64,000 nucleotides of DNA from Leptospiraceae bacterium (GTDB taxonomy: Bacteria > Spirochaetota > Leptospiria > Leptospirales > Leptospiraceae). Positions within the stretch are counted from its first letter, which is position 1. Every line of letters starts with the position of its first letter. Positions 36,147-45,197 of this stretch are shown here, piece after piece. Location of the stretch: the NCBI GenBank assembly GCA_015075105.1, contig JABTUZ010000001.1, positions 1,933,001 through 1,997,000 of the forward strand, in the 5' to 3' direction. The notes under the pieces are model-generated. The model made no database searches and was not told the origin of the DNA. It worked only from the letters and a program-made list of their open reading frames with translations. Made by a program: the position numbers and the translations under genes.

Positions 36147-36395
36147 TTAACAACACATACAACCAGAATGAGACAAACTGCTCGGTTCATTCATGCAGCA
36201 AGACTCGCCCTGCCCACATACGTTAGACGATTCTGTCGCTCCAGTGAACGCAAAACTAGACAACTTCTTTTTCAAGTTACCGTCATTCTTACAATTAGAA
36301 TCTATTTCAGAACATTTTGTAAAAACTTGAGACATGGACTGCAAAACCTCTAAATTTTTTCCACAAGTCAAACACTCGTATTCGTAAACCGGCAT
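36147..36395 (-). CDS. FmdB-type zinc ribbon with a Cys-rich tail
   Basis: Protein of 82 residues. The start MPVYEYECLTCGKNLEVLQS is FmdB-like, but the second Cys pair is rearranged (CSEIDSNC) and the C-terminus has a cluster of Cys (CGQGESCCMN ... GCMCC), seven in the last 24 residues. This may bind metal or an Fe-S cluster. It is divergent from the neighbour's typical family member at 23477. It stands 21 bases upstream of ilvD, an Fe-S enzyme, on the same strand, so a role near Fe-S or metal supply is possible but unproven. Confidence 0.78.
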   Translation of the reverse strand: MPVYEYECLTCGKNLEVLQSMSQVFTKCSEIDSNCKNDGNLKKKLSSFAFTGATESSNVCGQGESCCMNEPSSLSHSGCMCC

Positions 36396-36575
36396 AGAAA
36401 ATCTCCTCTAAATATAAATTTTATTTTTCGGCATTCTGTGTAAATTAGAAAATACACATTGCTTGCTTATAAGAAATAGTTCTTTCAGTGATTTCTCTCA
36501 TGTATATGAACGTTAATATTTTCAAAAAGGACTTTTTACGGGTGTGGCAAGTAGAAACATCAAGAATCTTCGTAT

Positions 36576-37529
36576 TCACAAATCTTCAATTCTTTCAATC
36601 ATAAGTTTTCTGTACGGACTTTGCGGGAATTTTTTTAAAAAAGTAATTAGTTTCAGTTTTTCCAAATTCATTTCGTCTTGAAGTGTTTTCTCAATTTTGT
36701 AATAGTCCATAAAATTTTCTATTACAGATGTGTCTTCTAAAGTTCTTTCCGGCTTAGAAAATATTTTTTGAATAATTTTCTTTTCAGTCTTGTTGCATTG
36801 GTCACGAAGTACAATCACGGGGTAAGTATATAATCCGTTATAAAAATCTTTATAGGGCGTTTTTCCATTTTTTGCAACTCCAGAAAAATAATCTATATAG
36901 TCGTCTCTTTTCTGAAACATATTTCCCATTAATATTCCAAAATTTTTCAAAGATTGAACTCTCCTTGAATCAGCTCCAAAAAGAATTCCCGCAGTTTCAC
37001 AAACCGCACCGAATAAAGAAGCAGTTTTACCATAAATTATTTTTCCGTAGATTTCTTCCGTAATGGCAAAACTTCTCTCCCATTGCATCTGGATCAATTC
37101 TCCAACAGACAAATCTCTGATGACTCGTGTAAAAGAATCCATCAAGTGAGGGTTACGAAGCCTGTTCAAACTTTCGATACCGCAAGCAAGCAGAAAATCC
37201 CCAGACAGGATTGCAGTTTTATTTCCATAGAGTTTGCCTATAGTTGGCTTTCCCCTTCTTAGTTCAGCCTTATCTATAACATCGTCGTGCAATAAACTCG
37301 CAGCGTGGATAAGCTCAGAAACAACGCCCACTAAAATATTGTCCCTTCCTTTATAACCAAGCATTACGCTAAAAAAATAATGGGTAAGCGGGCGAATTCT
37401 TTTTCCGCCGGATTCAATCACATTTGTTTTTATATCTTTGATAATTTTTAAATCTTCGTGAATTATTTCACTCAGTTTTTGATCAAACTTCCCGATCAGA
37501 GAAGAAATCTTCAGACGATTTAAAGACAT
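36576..37529 (-). CDS. Polyprenyl diphosphate synthase (trans, long-chain)
   Basis: Makes the C35-C45 isoprenoid side chain of menaquinone or ubiquinone from FPP and IPP. 317 residues. The first Asp-rich motif is LLHDDVIDKAELRRGKPT and the second is MFQKRDDYIDYFSG (DDxxD). GGKRIRPL near the N-terminus binds IPP. No bulky aromatic directly before the first motif blocks elongation (AASLLHDD), consistent with a long-chain product. It could be ispB or hepT; product length cannot be told from sequence alone. Confidence 0.88.
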   Translation of the reverse strand: MSLNRLKISSLIGKFDQKLSEIIHEDLKIIKDIKTNVIESGGKRIRPLTHYFFSVMLGYKGRDNILVGVVSELIHAASLLHDDVIDKAELRRGKPTIGKLYGNKTAILSGDFLLACGIESLNRLRNPHLMDSFTRVIRDLSVGELIQMQWERSFAITEEIYGKIIYGKTASLFGAVCETAGILFGADSRRVQSLKNFGILMGNMFQKRDDYIDYFSGVAKNGKTPYKDFYNGLYTYPVIVLRDQCNKTEKKIIQKIFSKPERTLEDTSVIENFMDYYKIEKTLQDEMNLEKLKLITFLKKFPQSPYRKLMIERIEDL

Positions 37530-37560
37530 GAGTTTTTAAAAGAAAAAATATATTTCAAAT

Positions 37561-38457
37561 CTAAACCGTAAATGCGTTTCCTTCTTTATTTTCCAAAATC
37601 TGCAATTGTTTTGTTAGAACTCTTTCCATCTCACGCTGACCATTTTTTCTATAGATATGAATCAGATTTCTGTACATCCTTTTTAAAATAGAAAGTGTTC
37701 CTGTTTTATCAAAAAATTTTGATACATCTTCATAGCCATTTGCACGTAAAAATTTCTCACAAGTAGATTTTTCCAATAATATCCCACCATGAAATGGATC
37801 TATAAATGTTGTAAAATTCTCAGACTCATACTGCAAAATAAAATGAAGTGGTATATTTGTGCCATAAACAGGAAGTCTTAAACGGTTGGCAACTAACAGA
37901 TACACAACAGACAGAGAAATCGGAATTCCTTTTTTAGATTGAATCACTCTTGTAAGATAAGAATTGTTCGGATCCCCATAAGAATCTTGATTTCCTATAA
38001 ACCCACTTTCTTGAAATAAAACTCTTGATAGCAAGTGCACTTTTACATCATCCGATAAAATTTCTTTGTTCAATTCAAATAATTCTTTTAATCGAAATGC
38101 AAGCCTGTCCAATTCTTTTTTAAAATCACTATAAGAAGAAAATATATCTCCCATACCTGAAAGTAAAAAACTGGCTTCTTCTAAATCATCGTAATTTGTC
38201 CCATTTCCTCTTTTTGCAAGTCTTTTCAATCGAAAATTAGTTCTTTGAATTTGGATGGCAAGTGCAAATTGGCGACTGGAGATTCTTAAAGAAGCATTTT
38301 TAAAAGAATCAACAATTTCAATAATAGAATACTGCCAAGGAATCAACTCTGCAATTTCTCGTATGGTTCTATTTTTGTCGTCTAAGGTTTCTGATAAATC
38401 GAGTTGATAAAATTTTTCTTCAATTTCTATGATAGGAAATGGTAAATTATCTCGCAT
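37561..38457 (-). CDS. SirB1-family transglutaminase-like protein
   Basis: A 298-residue protein of the SirB1/YchA family (transglutaminase-like core 2 plus TPR). Signatures are YGDPNNSYLTRVIQSKKGIP, ISLSVVYLLVANRLRLPVYG and IPLHFILQYES, in the order the family shows, ending with a helical tail. The usual catalytic Cys is absent at the expected position, as in many family members thought to be non-enzymatic. Its role is unknown. It lies 31 bases upstream of the polyprenyl synthase, on the same strand. Confidence 0.82.
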   Translation of the reverse strand: MRDNLPFPIIEIEEKFYQLDLSETLDDKNRTIREIAELIPWQYSIIEIVDSFKNASLRISSRQFALAIQIQRTNFRLKRLAKRGNGTNYDDLEEASFLLSGMGDIFSSYSDFKKELDRLAFRLKELFELNKEILSDDVKVHLLSRVLFQESGFIGNQDSYGDPNNSYLTRVIQSKKGIPISLSVVYLLVANRLRLPVYGTNIPLHFILQYESENFTTFIDPFHGGILLEKSTCEKFLRANGYEDVSKFFDKTGTLSILKRMYRNLIHIYRKNGQREMERVLTKQLQILENKEGNAFTV

Positions 38458-38525
38458 AGTGTAATGTTTTTTTATTTTATTTTTTTTTCGTCAATCTATT
38501 TGATAAAATTTTACAAAAATATTTT

Positions 38526-39344
38526 TTACACTTTCTCAAGTTCCTGTAAGGCCAATTTTTCTTGTTCCATACTAGGTGGAGTTCCGTGCCATTCAGGTTT
38601 ATTTTCCATAAAAGACACGCCTTTCCCTAAAATCGTACGAAATACAATCAGACTGGGAACACCTTTTACGGATTTTGCTTTTTCAAATCCAGAAAGTATA
38701 GAATCAAAATTATGTCCGTCTGCATCAATTACATTCCAACCAAAAGTCTTGAATTTTTCACCAAGAGGCTCTAATCTCATAACATCTTCGGTATTGCCGT
38801 CTATTTGAATAAAATTTCTATCCATAAATACTGTTAAATTATCCAATTTGTAGTGTACTGCGGATTGTGCTGCTTCCCAAGTCATTCCCTCTCCACACTC
38901 TCCATCAGAAATACAAGTATAAACCCTATAATCTTTTTTTTGAAATCTTGCCCCAAGCGCTAAACCAACGCTTACAGAAAGCCCCTGCCCTAGAGATCCA
39001 CCACTGGATTCAAGCCCCTTCATGTATCTCGTGGACGGATGACCTTGTAAATCGCTTTTGATATTCCTAAATGTCAGTAATTTTTCTACAGGAAAATAAC
39101 CCGATAAAGCCATAGAAGCATAACGAACAGCGCAAACATGTGCATTAGAAAGAATTAATCGATCTCTGTCTTCCATATCCGGATTTTTTGGATCATGTTT
39201 TAAAATAGAAAAATACAGTGCAGAAAAAATATCTGCAAGCCCAAGTGGACCACCCGGATGACCCGATTTTGCAGCAGAGATCATTTTAATAATTTGAATT
39301 CTAATTTGTTTGGCTCTTTCTTCTAATTCTATTGTGTTTGTCAT
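38526..39344 (-). CDS. Transketolase, N-terminal (TPP-binding) subunit
   Basis: Pentose-phosphate enzyme encoded as a split subunit. 272 residues. Signatures: [57 protein letters not shown], and the TPP/Mg motif [14 protein letters not shown] ... DRNFIQIDG. Such N-terminal halves need a C-terminal partner for activity, normally the next gene. Here the downstream gene is sirB1-like and no C-terminal half occurs in the window. Either the partner gene is elsewhere or this is a stand-alone member. Confidence 0.9.
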   Translation of the reverse strand: MTNTIELEERAKQIRIQIIKMISAAKSGHPGGPLGLADIFSALYFSILKHDPKNPDMEDRDRLILSNAHVCAVRYASMALSGYFPVEKLLTFRNIKSDLQGHPSTRYMKGLESSGGSLGQGLSVSVGLALGARFQKKDYRVYTCISDGECGEGMTWEAAQSAVHYKLDNLTVFMDRNFIQIDGNTEDVMRLEPLGEKFKTFGWNVIDADGHNFDSILSGFEKAKSVKGVPSLIVFRTILGKGVSFMENKPEWHGTPPSMEQEKLALQELEKV

Positions 39345-39501
39345 AATTCCATTTCCTTTTCCATACTACAGATAAAAATACCATTCTATAGAAACAAAGA
39401 AATCGTTAAGTACATTTTCCCTGTTTCTGTAGATTTTTTAGAAATCAAATGAAATATTTCATTTGACCAGAGGGATTCATTCCAAAAACTGGAATTATCC
39501 T

Positions 39502-39574
39502 GCTGTCTTAGCTCAATTGGTAGAGCAGCTGATTTGTAATCAGCCGGTTGGGGGTTCAAGTCCCTTAGACAGCT
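39502..39574 (+). tRNA. tRNA-Thr (anticodon TGT)
   Basis: Complete 73-base cloverleaf without encoded CCA. The acceptor stem GCTGTCT pairs with AGACAGC and the discriminator is T. The anticodon stem GCTGA/TCAGC holds the loop TTTGTAA, giving anticodon TGT. The T-loop GGTTCAAGTCC is normal. It lies 57 bases upstream of tRNA-Tyr. Confidence 0.95.
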
Positions 39575-39631
39575 ATTTGTTTTTAGTAACCCTTGGAAAA
39601 ACCCACTGTTTATTAAAGACTATCCCTAAAT

Positions 39632-39713
39632 GGGTAGGTACTCAAGTGGTCAACGAGATCAGACTGTAAATCTGCCGGCTACGCCTTCGGAGGTTCGAAT
39701 CCTCCCCTGCCCA
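39632..39713 (+). tRNA. tRNA-Tyr (anticodon GTA)
   Basis: Class II tRNA of 82 bases with a long variable arm (CCGGCTACGCCTTCGG). The acceptor stem GGGTAGG pairs with CCTGCCC (one G-T pair) and the discriminator is A. The anticodon loop CTGTAAA gives GTA. No encoded CCA. Its last 18 bases and the following 108 bases are duplicated downstream (see the repeat at 39696). Confidence 0.95.
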
Positions 39714-39997
39714 AGTTTTTCTATTTTCATAAAATAAGATTCGAAGCGAAACAAAGCGACCGACATTAACGACCCACAGGGAGTGTAATGGCGGGCATTT
39801 TTTCAGGATGGAAAAATGAGCGACTTTCGTGCCGGAGTGAAAAAAAAACACGATGTTTTTTTAAACGATGGCGAATCCTCCCCTGCCCAAGTTTTTCTAT
39901 TTTCAAAAATTAAGATTCGAAGCGAAACAAAGCGACCGACATTAACGACCCATAGGGAGTGTAATGGCGGGCATTTTTTCAGGATGGAAAAATGAGC
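39696..39997. repeat. Direct duplication of the tRNA-Tyr 3' end and downstream DNA
   Basis: Two nearly identical 126-base copies, at 39696-39821 and 39872-39997, separated by 50 bases (GACTTTCGTGCC ... AACGATGG). Each begins with CGAATCCTCCCCTGCCCA, the tRNA-Tyr 3' end, and ends GGATGGAAAAATGAGC. They differ at only a few bases. A short GC-rich phrase GCGAAACAAAGCGACCGAC lies in each. The second copy marks the start of the accessory region. No gene is seen from 39998 to 40151. Confidence 0.9.
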
Positions 39998-40151
39998 TAA
40001 ACTCCTTAGAGATTAACTCAGAATATTTGTAGACTTCTTTTATCTTAAACCCGCTGTCTGAACTATGATTATGATATTTGTGATTTTTATGATTTCGTAT
40101 TGTGAAAAGTTTTCCTTAAAAAAAAATCATGGCAATCATTTAAATCACAGT

Positions 40152-41491
40152 TCAGACATTCTCCCCCTCCACAATTTTAATTTCATCTGGAGTGAGGTCG
40201 TACAAACCATAAACAAGTTTATCAATTTGTCTATCAACTAAATCAATCTTTTGATTAATAGCTCTCTTTTCTGATTCTGTTCCGATGGCTGAAATCTCTT
40301 TCTGCGCCAACAACATAGTATCCACTAGAGAAACTATTTTATCATGAACTTCTTTTTGTTTTGAATTGGTTTGAGCGTATTTCTTAAAATCTTCTTCCAA
40401 AATTTCTTGTCTCACCCAAGGCGGATTTCCAATCACACAATGAAATCCACCATTATTTAAAATAGCAGGAAATTCTATATTCCATTCAAAAGCATTTAAC
40501 TTTCTCATCAAATCCATCGAAAAAAGAGAAATATCCTTATCTGTATAAAAATCCGTTCCCACCAAGCTATTCCCACACTTAATATTTCCTTCCAATGTAG
40601 GCAAGATTGTAGTATGAAACAAAGTCCTTTCATTATGGACTTCATAGTGATTAGTGTCCTCCAAAGCCTTTAGCGACAAACTCATCTTAGTCACTTCAAC
40701 AGCTTGTGCGTCAATATCTACGCCGTAAATACAAGAACGAAGAATATCTCGTTTGATTTTAGACGTTAGGCGAACTTGTCCGTCAGAGTCTAGGTAAACT
40801 AATTTTCGCTCTTCCTTTGACAACGACGTAGGGACAGGTTTCAAACCTGTCCCTACGTCCCCTTTTACTTTTGATTTATAATACTCAACAGTCCACTTTA
40901 TCAAAGCATCATAAGCGGCTAACAGAAAAGAACCGGAACCACAGGCGGGATCGCAGATTTTTATTTCCAATAGGTCGTTCAAGCCCCCACCCTGAAGGGT
41001 GAGGCTACGAAGCTTTTCGCCTACCGTCTTTTCTACGATGTAATTTACAATATAATCAGGGGTATAATAAACACCACCTGCTTTCCTAACTTCTGGTTTA
41101 TAATCAATGCTAGCACGTTTGTCAGTGGTTACTACTACTTTGCCCAAAAACTGTTCGTAGATAGTTCCGAGAATTTCGATAGGAATGACTTTAAAGTTAT
41201 ATCGAGAATTTTCCGGTTGCAAGTCTTTTAAAATTTCTAGTAAGACTTTATTGCTTACCTTAACAGAATCGAGTTCAGAACGTTTTGTGAAAATACTTCC
41301 ATTGTATGTCTTATCTAACACATCAAAAATTTCTTTGCATTCATCATACACAGAATAGGCAGAAGAATCTTCTGCCTCTGCGGATTTTTCTTTTATGTTT
41401 TGGATTTTATTTACTATATTGTGAATAATGTCTTCTTCGATTTCTCGATCTGATAATACTTTAATAAAAATAAAACGATCTAGAATTAATG
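40152..41491 (-). pseudogene. Type IIG restriction-modification gene, 3' part (methyltransferase)
   Basis: C-terminal portion of an Eco57I-like combined nuclease-methyltransferase. From the IS edge it reads ILDRFIFIKVLSDREIEED, then GTIYEQFLGKVV, RKAGGVYYTPDYIVNYIV, the AdoMet motif DPACGSGSFLLAAYDAL, CIYGVDIDAQAVEVTKMSL and the catalytic GNPPWVRQE. Right after NPPW the sequence jumps to LVDTMLLAQKEI ... LVYGLYDLTPDEIKIVEG, the usual extreme C-terminus. The central few hundred residues, including target recognition, are therefore deleted. Palindromic insertions add residues GDVGTGLKPVPTS and LTLQGGGLND. The 5' part lies beyond the IS256-type element. Non-functional. Confidence 0.82.
40825..40859. 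repeat. Perfect palindrome inside the type IIG gene
   Basis: Arms GACGTAGGGACAGGTTT (40825-40841) and its exact inverse (40843-40859) with a one-base loop. It is read through in frame and adds residues around VGTGLKPVPT within the methyltransferase. A second, unrelated palindrome (CACCCT-GA-AGGGTG, near 40987) lies 130 bases on in the same gene. Confidence 0.85.
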
Positions 41492-42798
41492 AAGGTGTAA
41501 TTAATTTTGTGTAAATATCTTTTACTCCGAAAATAAAAGAGGGTAAAGAATATGGCAAAAACAAAATCCAGAAAAGACGAGCTCCTTGAAGAGTTGATCA
41601 AGGAATACAAAAATCCTGAAGAATTGATCGGTGAAAATGGTCTTCTGAAAGAATTAACCAAAGCTATAGTCGAGAAGGCTATGCGGCAGGAACTGACCCA
41701 TGAATTGGGTTATGAAAAACATTCTCGGCAAAATGGTGCCGGCAATTCCCGCAATGGTTTTTTGAAAAAGACTATCAAGGGCGATTTTGGAAACCTGCAA
41801 ATCGACGTTCCCAGAGACCGGAATCTGAATTTGAACCGAAGATAATAAGAAAAACCAGACCCATTGAATGGATTTGATGATAAAATAATTTCTATATTAA
41901 CGAGGAATGACGACACGCGACATCCAGGCTCATCTTCAGGAAATCTATCAGGTTGAAGTTTCTCCTGATCTGATCTCCACAGTAACAGATGGTGTAATCG
42001 AAGAAGTAGTAAAATGGCAGACCAGACCTATTGATTCAATCTATCCGATTATTTATCTTGATGCATTGAGGGTCAAAATTAGAGACGATGGTCAGGTCAA
42101 AAACAAGGCTGTTCATATGGCTATCGGCGTCAATATGAACGGTTTTAAAAGAGGTTTTGGGCTACTTGGATTGAAAATGAAGGATCCAAGTTCTGGCTCC
42201 AAATCCTGACTGAACTAAAAACCGTGGGTTGCAGGATATATTGATTGCCTGTGTTGATGGACTTACCAGGTTTTCCGGAAGCGATTAAAACTATTTATCC
42301 AAATGCCGAAGTTCAGCTTTGTATCGTTCATATGGTCAGAAATTCTCTGAAGTATGTTTCCTTTAAAATCGAAAGAGCTTTCATCTGACTTGAAAAAATC
42401 TATCGGATGCAGTGAACGTTGAGGAAGCAAAATTAAAACTTCAGGAATTTTCTAAAAATGGATTCAAAATATCCGATGATTTCAAAATCCTGGGAAAACA
42501 GATGGAATGAGATAATTCCTTTTCTTGCCTATCCGGCAGAAATCAGAAAAGTAATTTACACAACCAATGCAATCGAGTCTTTGAATATGACGCTCTGAAA
42601 AGTGATCAAAACTGGGCTTCATTTCCCAATGATGATGCGGCAAAAACTGTTGTATCTGGCTCTGCAGAATGCATCAAAAAAATGGACCATGCCTATCCGG
42701 GATTGGGGTGCTGCGATTAATCAGTTTGCAATAAATTTTGAAGGGAGAATGGAAATTTAAACGGAAAAGGATTTTACACAAAATTTCCTACACCCTCA
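41492..42798 (+). mobile_element. Degenerate IS256-family insertion sequence
   Basis: About 1.3 kb element within the type IIG gene. Inverted ends resemble each other (GGTGTAattAATTTTGTGTAAA at the left; GGGTGTAGGAAATTTTGTGTAAA on the opposite strand at the right, quoted approximately). AATTAAT flanks it on both sides (41484 and 42799), a 7-8 base target duplication; joining the flanks restores the host gene frame (VQLILDRFIF). The Mutator-type transposase is read in pieces: a 97-residue N-terminus from 41552, then ARG-type segment from 41907 with [13 protein letters not shown], then GFPEAIKTIYPNAEVQLCIV near 42265 and [10 protein letters not shown] near 42560. Several frameshifts make it inactive. 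Confidence 0.85.
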
Positions 42799-42844
42799 AA
42801 TTAATTGAACCGCCTGGGTGATAAATTCTGCAGAACTTCAGTCG

Positions 42845-42864
42845 CCCCCAGCTTAAGCTGGGGG
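42845..42864. repeat. Perfect 20-bp palindrome inside the type IIG remnant
   Basis: CCCCCAGCTT followed by its exact inverse AAGCTGGGGG, located in the coding frame where the family has a short variable stretch (NPQLKLGA). It is a third palindrome type within this one gene. Confidence 0.8.
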
Positions 42865-43586
42865 TTATATTTATATATATCTTTTGCAAGTTTAATTCGC
42901 CATCCATCTTTCTCGTCATCTAAATCTTTTAAGAAAGCTTTGTCAGGAGGAATGCGATTCTCTTTTACTTTTTTTCGTTTATATATAATTTATTTAAGCT
43001 ACCTTGCCTAACGTTTTCTTTTTCAAAGTATTCCCATAGCGTATCAAATTTTCTATGTAGTCTTTTGTAAGTCAATCGAGGACACAATAATTATTAATTA
43101 AATCAGAATTTTTAACAGCAAAAGTGCAATAAAACGAAAAACGAAACTCTTCAAAGTCAGTTAAATGCTTAACAAATCGACTTTTCGTAACTAATGGTTC
43201 TTCTTTTGTGGCTTTAATATCCTGAATAAAGAATAGGCTTGCCAAATATAATCTGTTCTTTCTTTTACTTATGCCTTTATCCTCAGTCCTTCGACCCAAA
43301 TAATATTTTTGAATTGTTTTGCAGCGATATTTAGCATTGTTTCTCAAATATTCCATTTTGATAAGCGGTTAGATCTGGCTCTTTTTGAGCTTCTTTACTG
43401 ACCGGTATTGAATAATAATTTTCTCTTTCAGCATGATTTTAATTCTTGCATTCGAGATATTCCAATTAAGGTATTTGAAAAGCGGCTTGATTTTTTCTTT
43501 AATTGCATTGGTAATGACCGGATTCTAATTTTCGCCAAACTTTCAGCTAAATTTTTTATTCTTTCGGATACATCGTTTAACTCTGA

Positions 43587-43641
43587 ATAGTATACTTCAC
43601 TTAACGAATCATAATTTTCAAGTCTATTTTCTTAAGCTTTT
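43587..43641. repeat. 55-bp direct repeat, left copy
   Basis: Runs from ATAGTATACTTCACTTAACG to TTCTTAAGCTTTT. It matches 52717-52771 with one mismatch (A/G at the 13th base). On the minus strand it encodes part of the type IIG protein (KLKKIDL ... YDSLSEVYY). The two copies bound the type I restriction-modification operon. Confidence 0.92.
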
Positions 43642-43670
43642 TGCCGTAGCCACGGATGGCGAAGGCAATT

Positions 43671-44012
43671 TTAAGCAACCTTCCGACTGTAAAGATATTC
43701 TTGTATTTCAATAAACAAATCTCTTATTGTTTGTATATCACCTAATTCCTTTTTTGCATCCCCAATAGCATGATATTTCAACACAAGCAAGTCGCCTATT
43801 TTAGTGTCGTCCAATTCTTCAACGCCTTGTTTTACATACTGGCTCAAAACGAAGTTTAAAAACTCTTGCTGTTTTGGATCGTAGTTGCCCAAGTGTATTT
43901 TTGCTTTGTCTGCTCGTGTTGCTCTTTCTAAAATGTCAGCATGAAAAGCGATATAAGCCAAAACATCATACAGGTCGCTATTTTCAGCATTCAGTAATTT
44001 TTGAAATTGAAG
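43671..44012 (-). pseudogene. hsdR: Type I restriction subunit HsdR, 3' end (severed by IS3 element)
   Basis: Last about 110 residues of HsdR: FQKLLNAENSDLYDVLAYIA, then HLGNYDPKQQEFLNFVLSQYV and GDIQTIRDLFIEIQEYLYS before the stop at 43671. It is separated from the rest by the element at 44013-45197. Removing the element and one copy of AAG joins IEFGL to QFQKLL in frame, restoring a normal family sequence, which proves that it belongs to the same gene. Confidence 0.9.
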
Positions 44013-45197
44013 TGCCCCCCTAAAACTGTAAAGAAAAAAATCATATTTTTTGTTTATTTTTAAATTGCAGAGGAGATAGTCCTCCTAAAGCTGAATGAGG
44101 TCTGATTGATTGTACTTGATCAATAAATAGAAAATACTTTTAACGCTTCAATTTTATCAGCATAACAGGAGATATTTATCTCTTGATACTTGAATAGTTT
44201 ATTAAAAGATTCTGCGTATTGCATTTTCATATGCATTACCAAAGACACATTGAAATTTGGTGTTCAAAGTTCTATATATTCATGCGAACAATATCTTCTA
44301 TCAGAATCATGATGAATGTAACCTGAGACTTCCTCTGTTCATGAGAGCCGACTCAAATGCAGACCTGACAAGTTCACTATTAAGTTTATCAGAAACAGCT
44401 CGTATTTGATGACCTCTCTGTTTTCCATATCCATTAGTGATGCCAGATAATGATTTTTCCCCTGAACATCAAAAAGTAACATCACCAACTATTACTCGTG
44501 CATGATTAATTGACTTGTCCTTAAGAAGATTTGGATATTTTTCAGGTTATGTTTTGAATCCGTGGTCGCATGATGATAAGCCTCTTCGGACTGCATTTTA
44601 AAAGGTTTTCATGCATGATCCTGTAAACTCGCTTATGATTGATTTTCATATCATTTCTCAGAAAATATATGATAGACCTGTAACCTGATTGAGGCATTAA
44701 ATCCAGATATAACTTAATCTTTTCTATTAGTTGCTTATCCTCCTGTTTTCTTTTTAATCTTTGCATCCGATTGGTAATAAAAGAAGAGATACTGATCTCC
44801 AAAGCTTTACAGCTTTTTTACAATTAAATTCTGGTGCGAGATACTTCCTGATAATTTCTCTTTGCTTCCAGTCTTGCAGATATTTTTGGGCTTTTTTTTA
44901 AAATGTGATTATCTAACGCAAGGTTGGCAAGTGCACCTTCCAATTCTGCGACTCGTTTCCTTAAAGCAAATTCGGTTTGATTATTTTGTTCAAACTTTCC
45001 TGTATCTATCTCATTTCTCCAATTTCGGATTGTTTGAGGATTTACCTTTTCCCTTTGAGCTATTTGCGAAACGGAACTCTGCCCGGACAAAATTTCCATT
45101 ACTATTTTTTCCTTAAATTCTTTGCCATAGTTATTTCTTCTTATCATATTATCAAGTCTCCTTTATCCCCTTTTTTTGTATTCCAGTTTTAGGGGGC
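44013..45197 (-). mobile_element. IS3-family insertion sequence within hsdR, transposase decayed
   Basis: A 1,185-bp element with terminal inverted repeats (TGCCCCCCTAAAACTG at the left, CAGTTTTAGGGGGC at the right) and a 3-bp duplication AAG (44010-44012 and 45198-45200). OrfA (45147-44824) is an intact 107-residue helix-turn-helix protein beginning MIRRNNYGKEFKEKIVMEIL, with QIAQREKVNPQTIRNWRNE and a Leu-rich helix. OrfB is broken: the HTH_21-like part (YLDLMPQSGYRSIIYFLRND) is readable at 44802-44542, but the integrase core beyond it is scattered over several frames. Probably immobile alone. Confidence 0.88.

Larger units (their letters stand above)
42799..43641 (-). pseudogene. Type IIG restriction-modification gene, 5' part
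   Basis: Upstream portion of the same gene, reading toward lower coordinates. From the 55-base repeat: YDSLSEVYYSELNDVSERIK, then an uncertain stretch, then FVKHLTDFEEFRFSFYCTFA (about 43120-43180), FDTLWEYFEKENVRQGSL (about 43010-43060), and NRIPPDKAFLKDLDDEKDGW (about 42900-42960). These are the order and wording I expect before the ILDRF segment of Eco57I-type enzymes. At least one frameshift lies in an A-run near 42970 and others occur further upstream. A 20-bp palindrome sits at 42845. Confidence 0.7.

Noticed and set aside
39463-39669. Open frame of 68 codons across the tRNA genes
   Set aside because: It runs through two perfect tRNA cloverleaves and is not coding.
39642-39851. Minus-strand frame of 69 codons over tRNA-Tyr containing WAGEDSNLRRRSR
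   Set aside because: This is the familiar false protein produced by translating the antisense of a tRNA.
41552-41845. 97-codon frame as an independent gene
   Set aside because: It is the first piece of the frameshifted IS256-type transposase.
43072-43356. 94-codon frame as an independent gene
   Set aside because: Its second half matches the expected upstream segment of the type IIG enzyme; it is a fragment.
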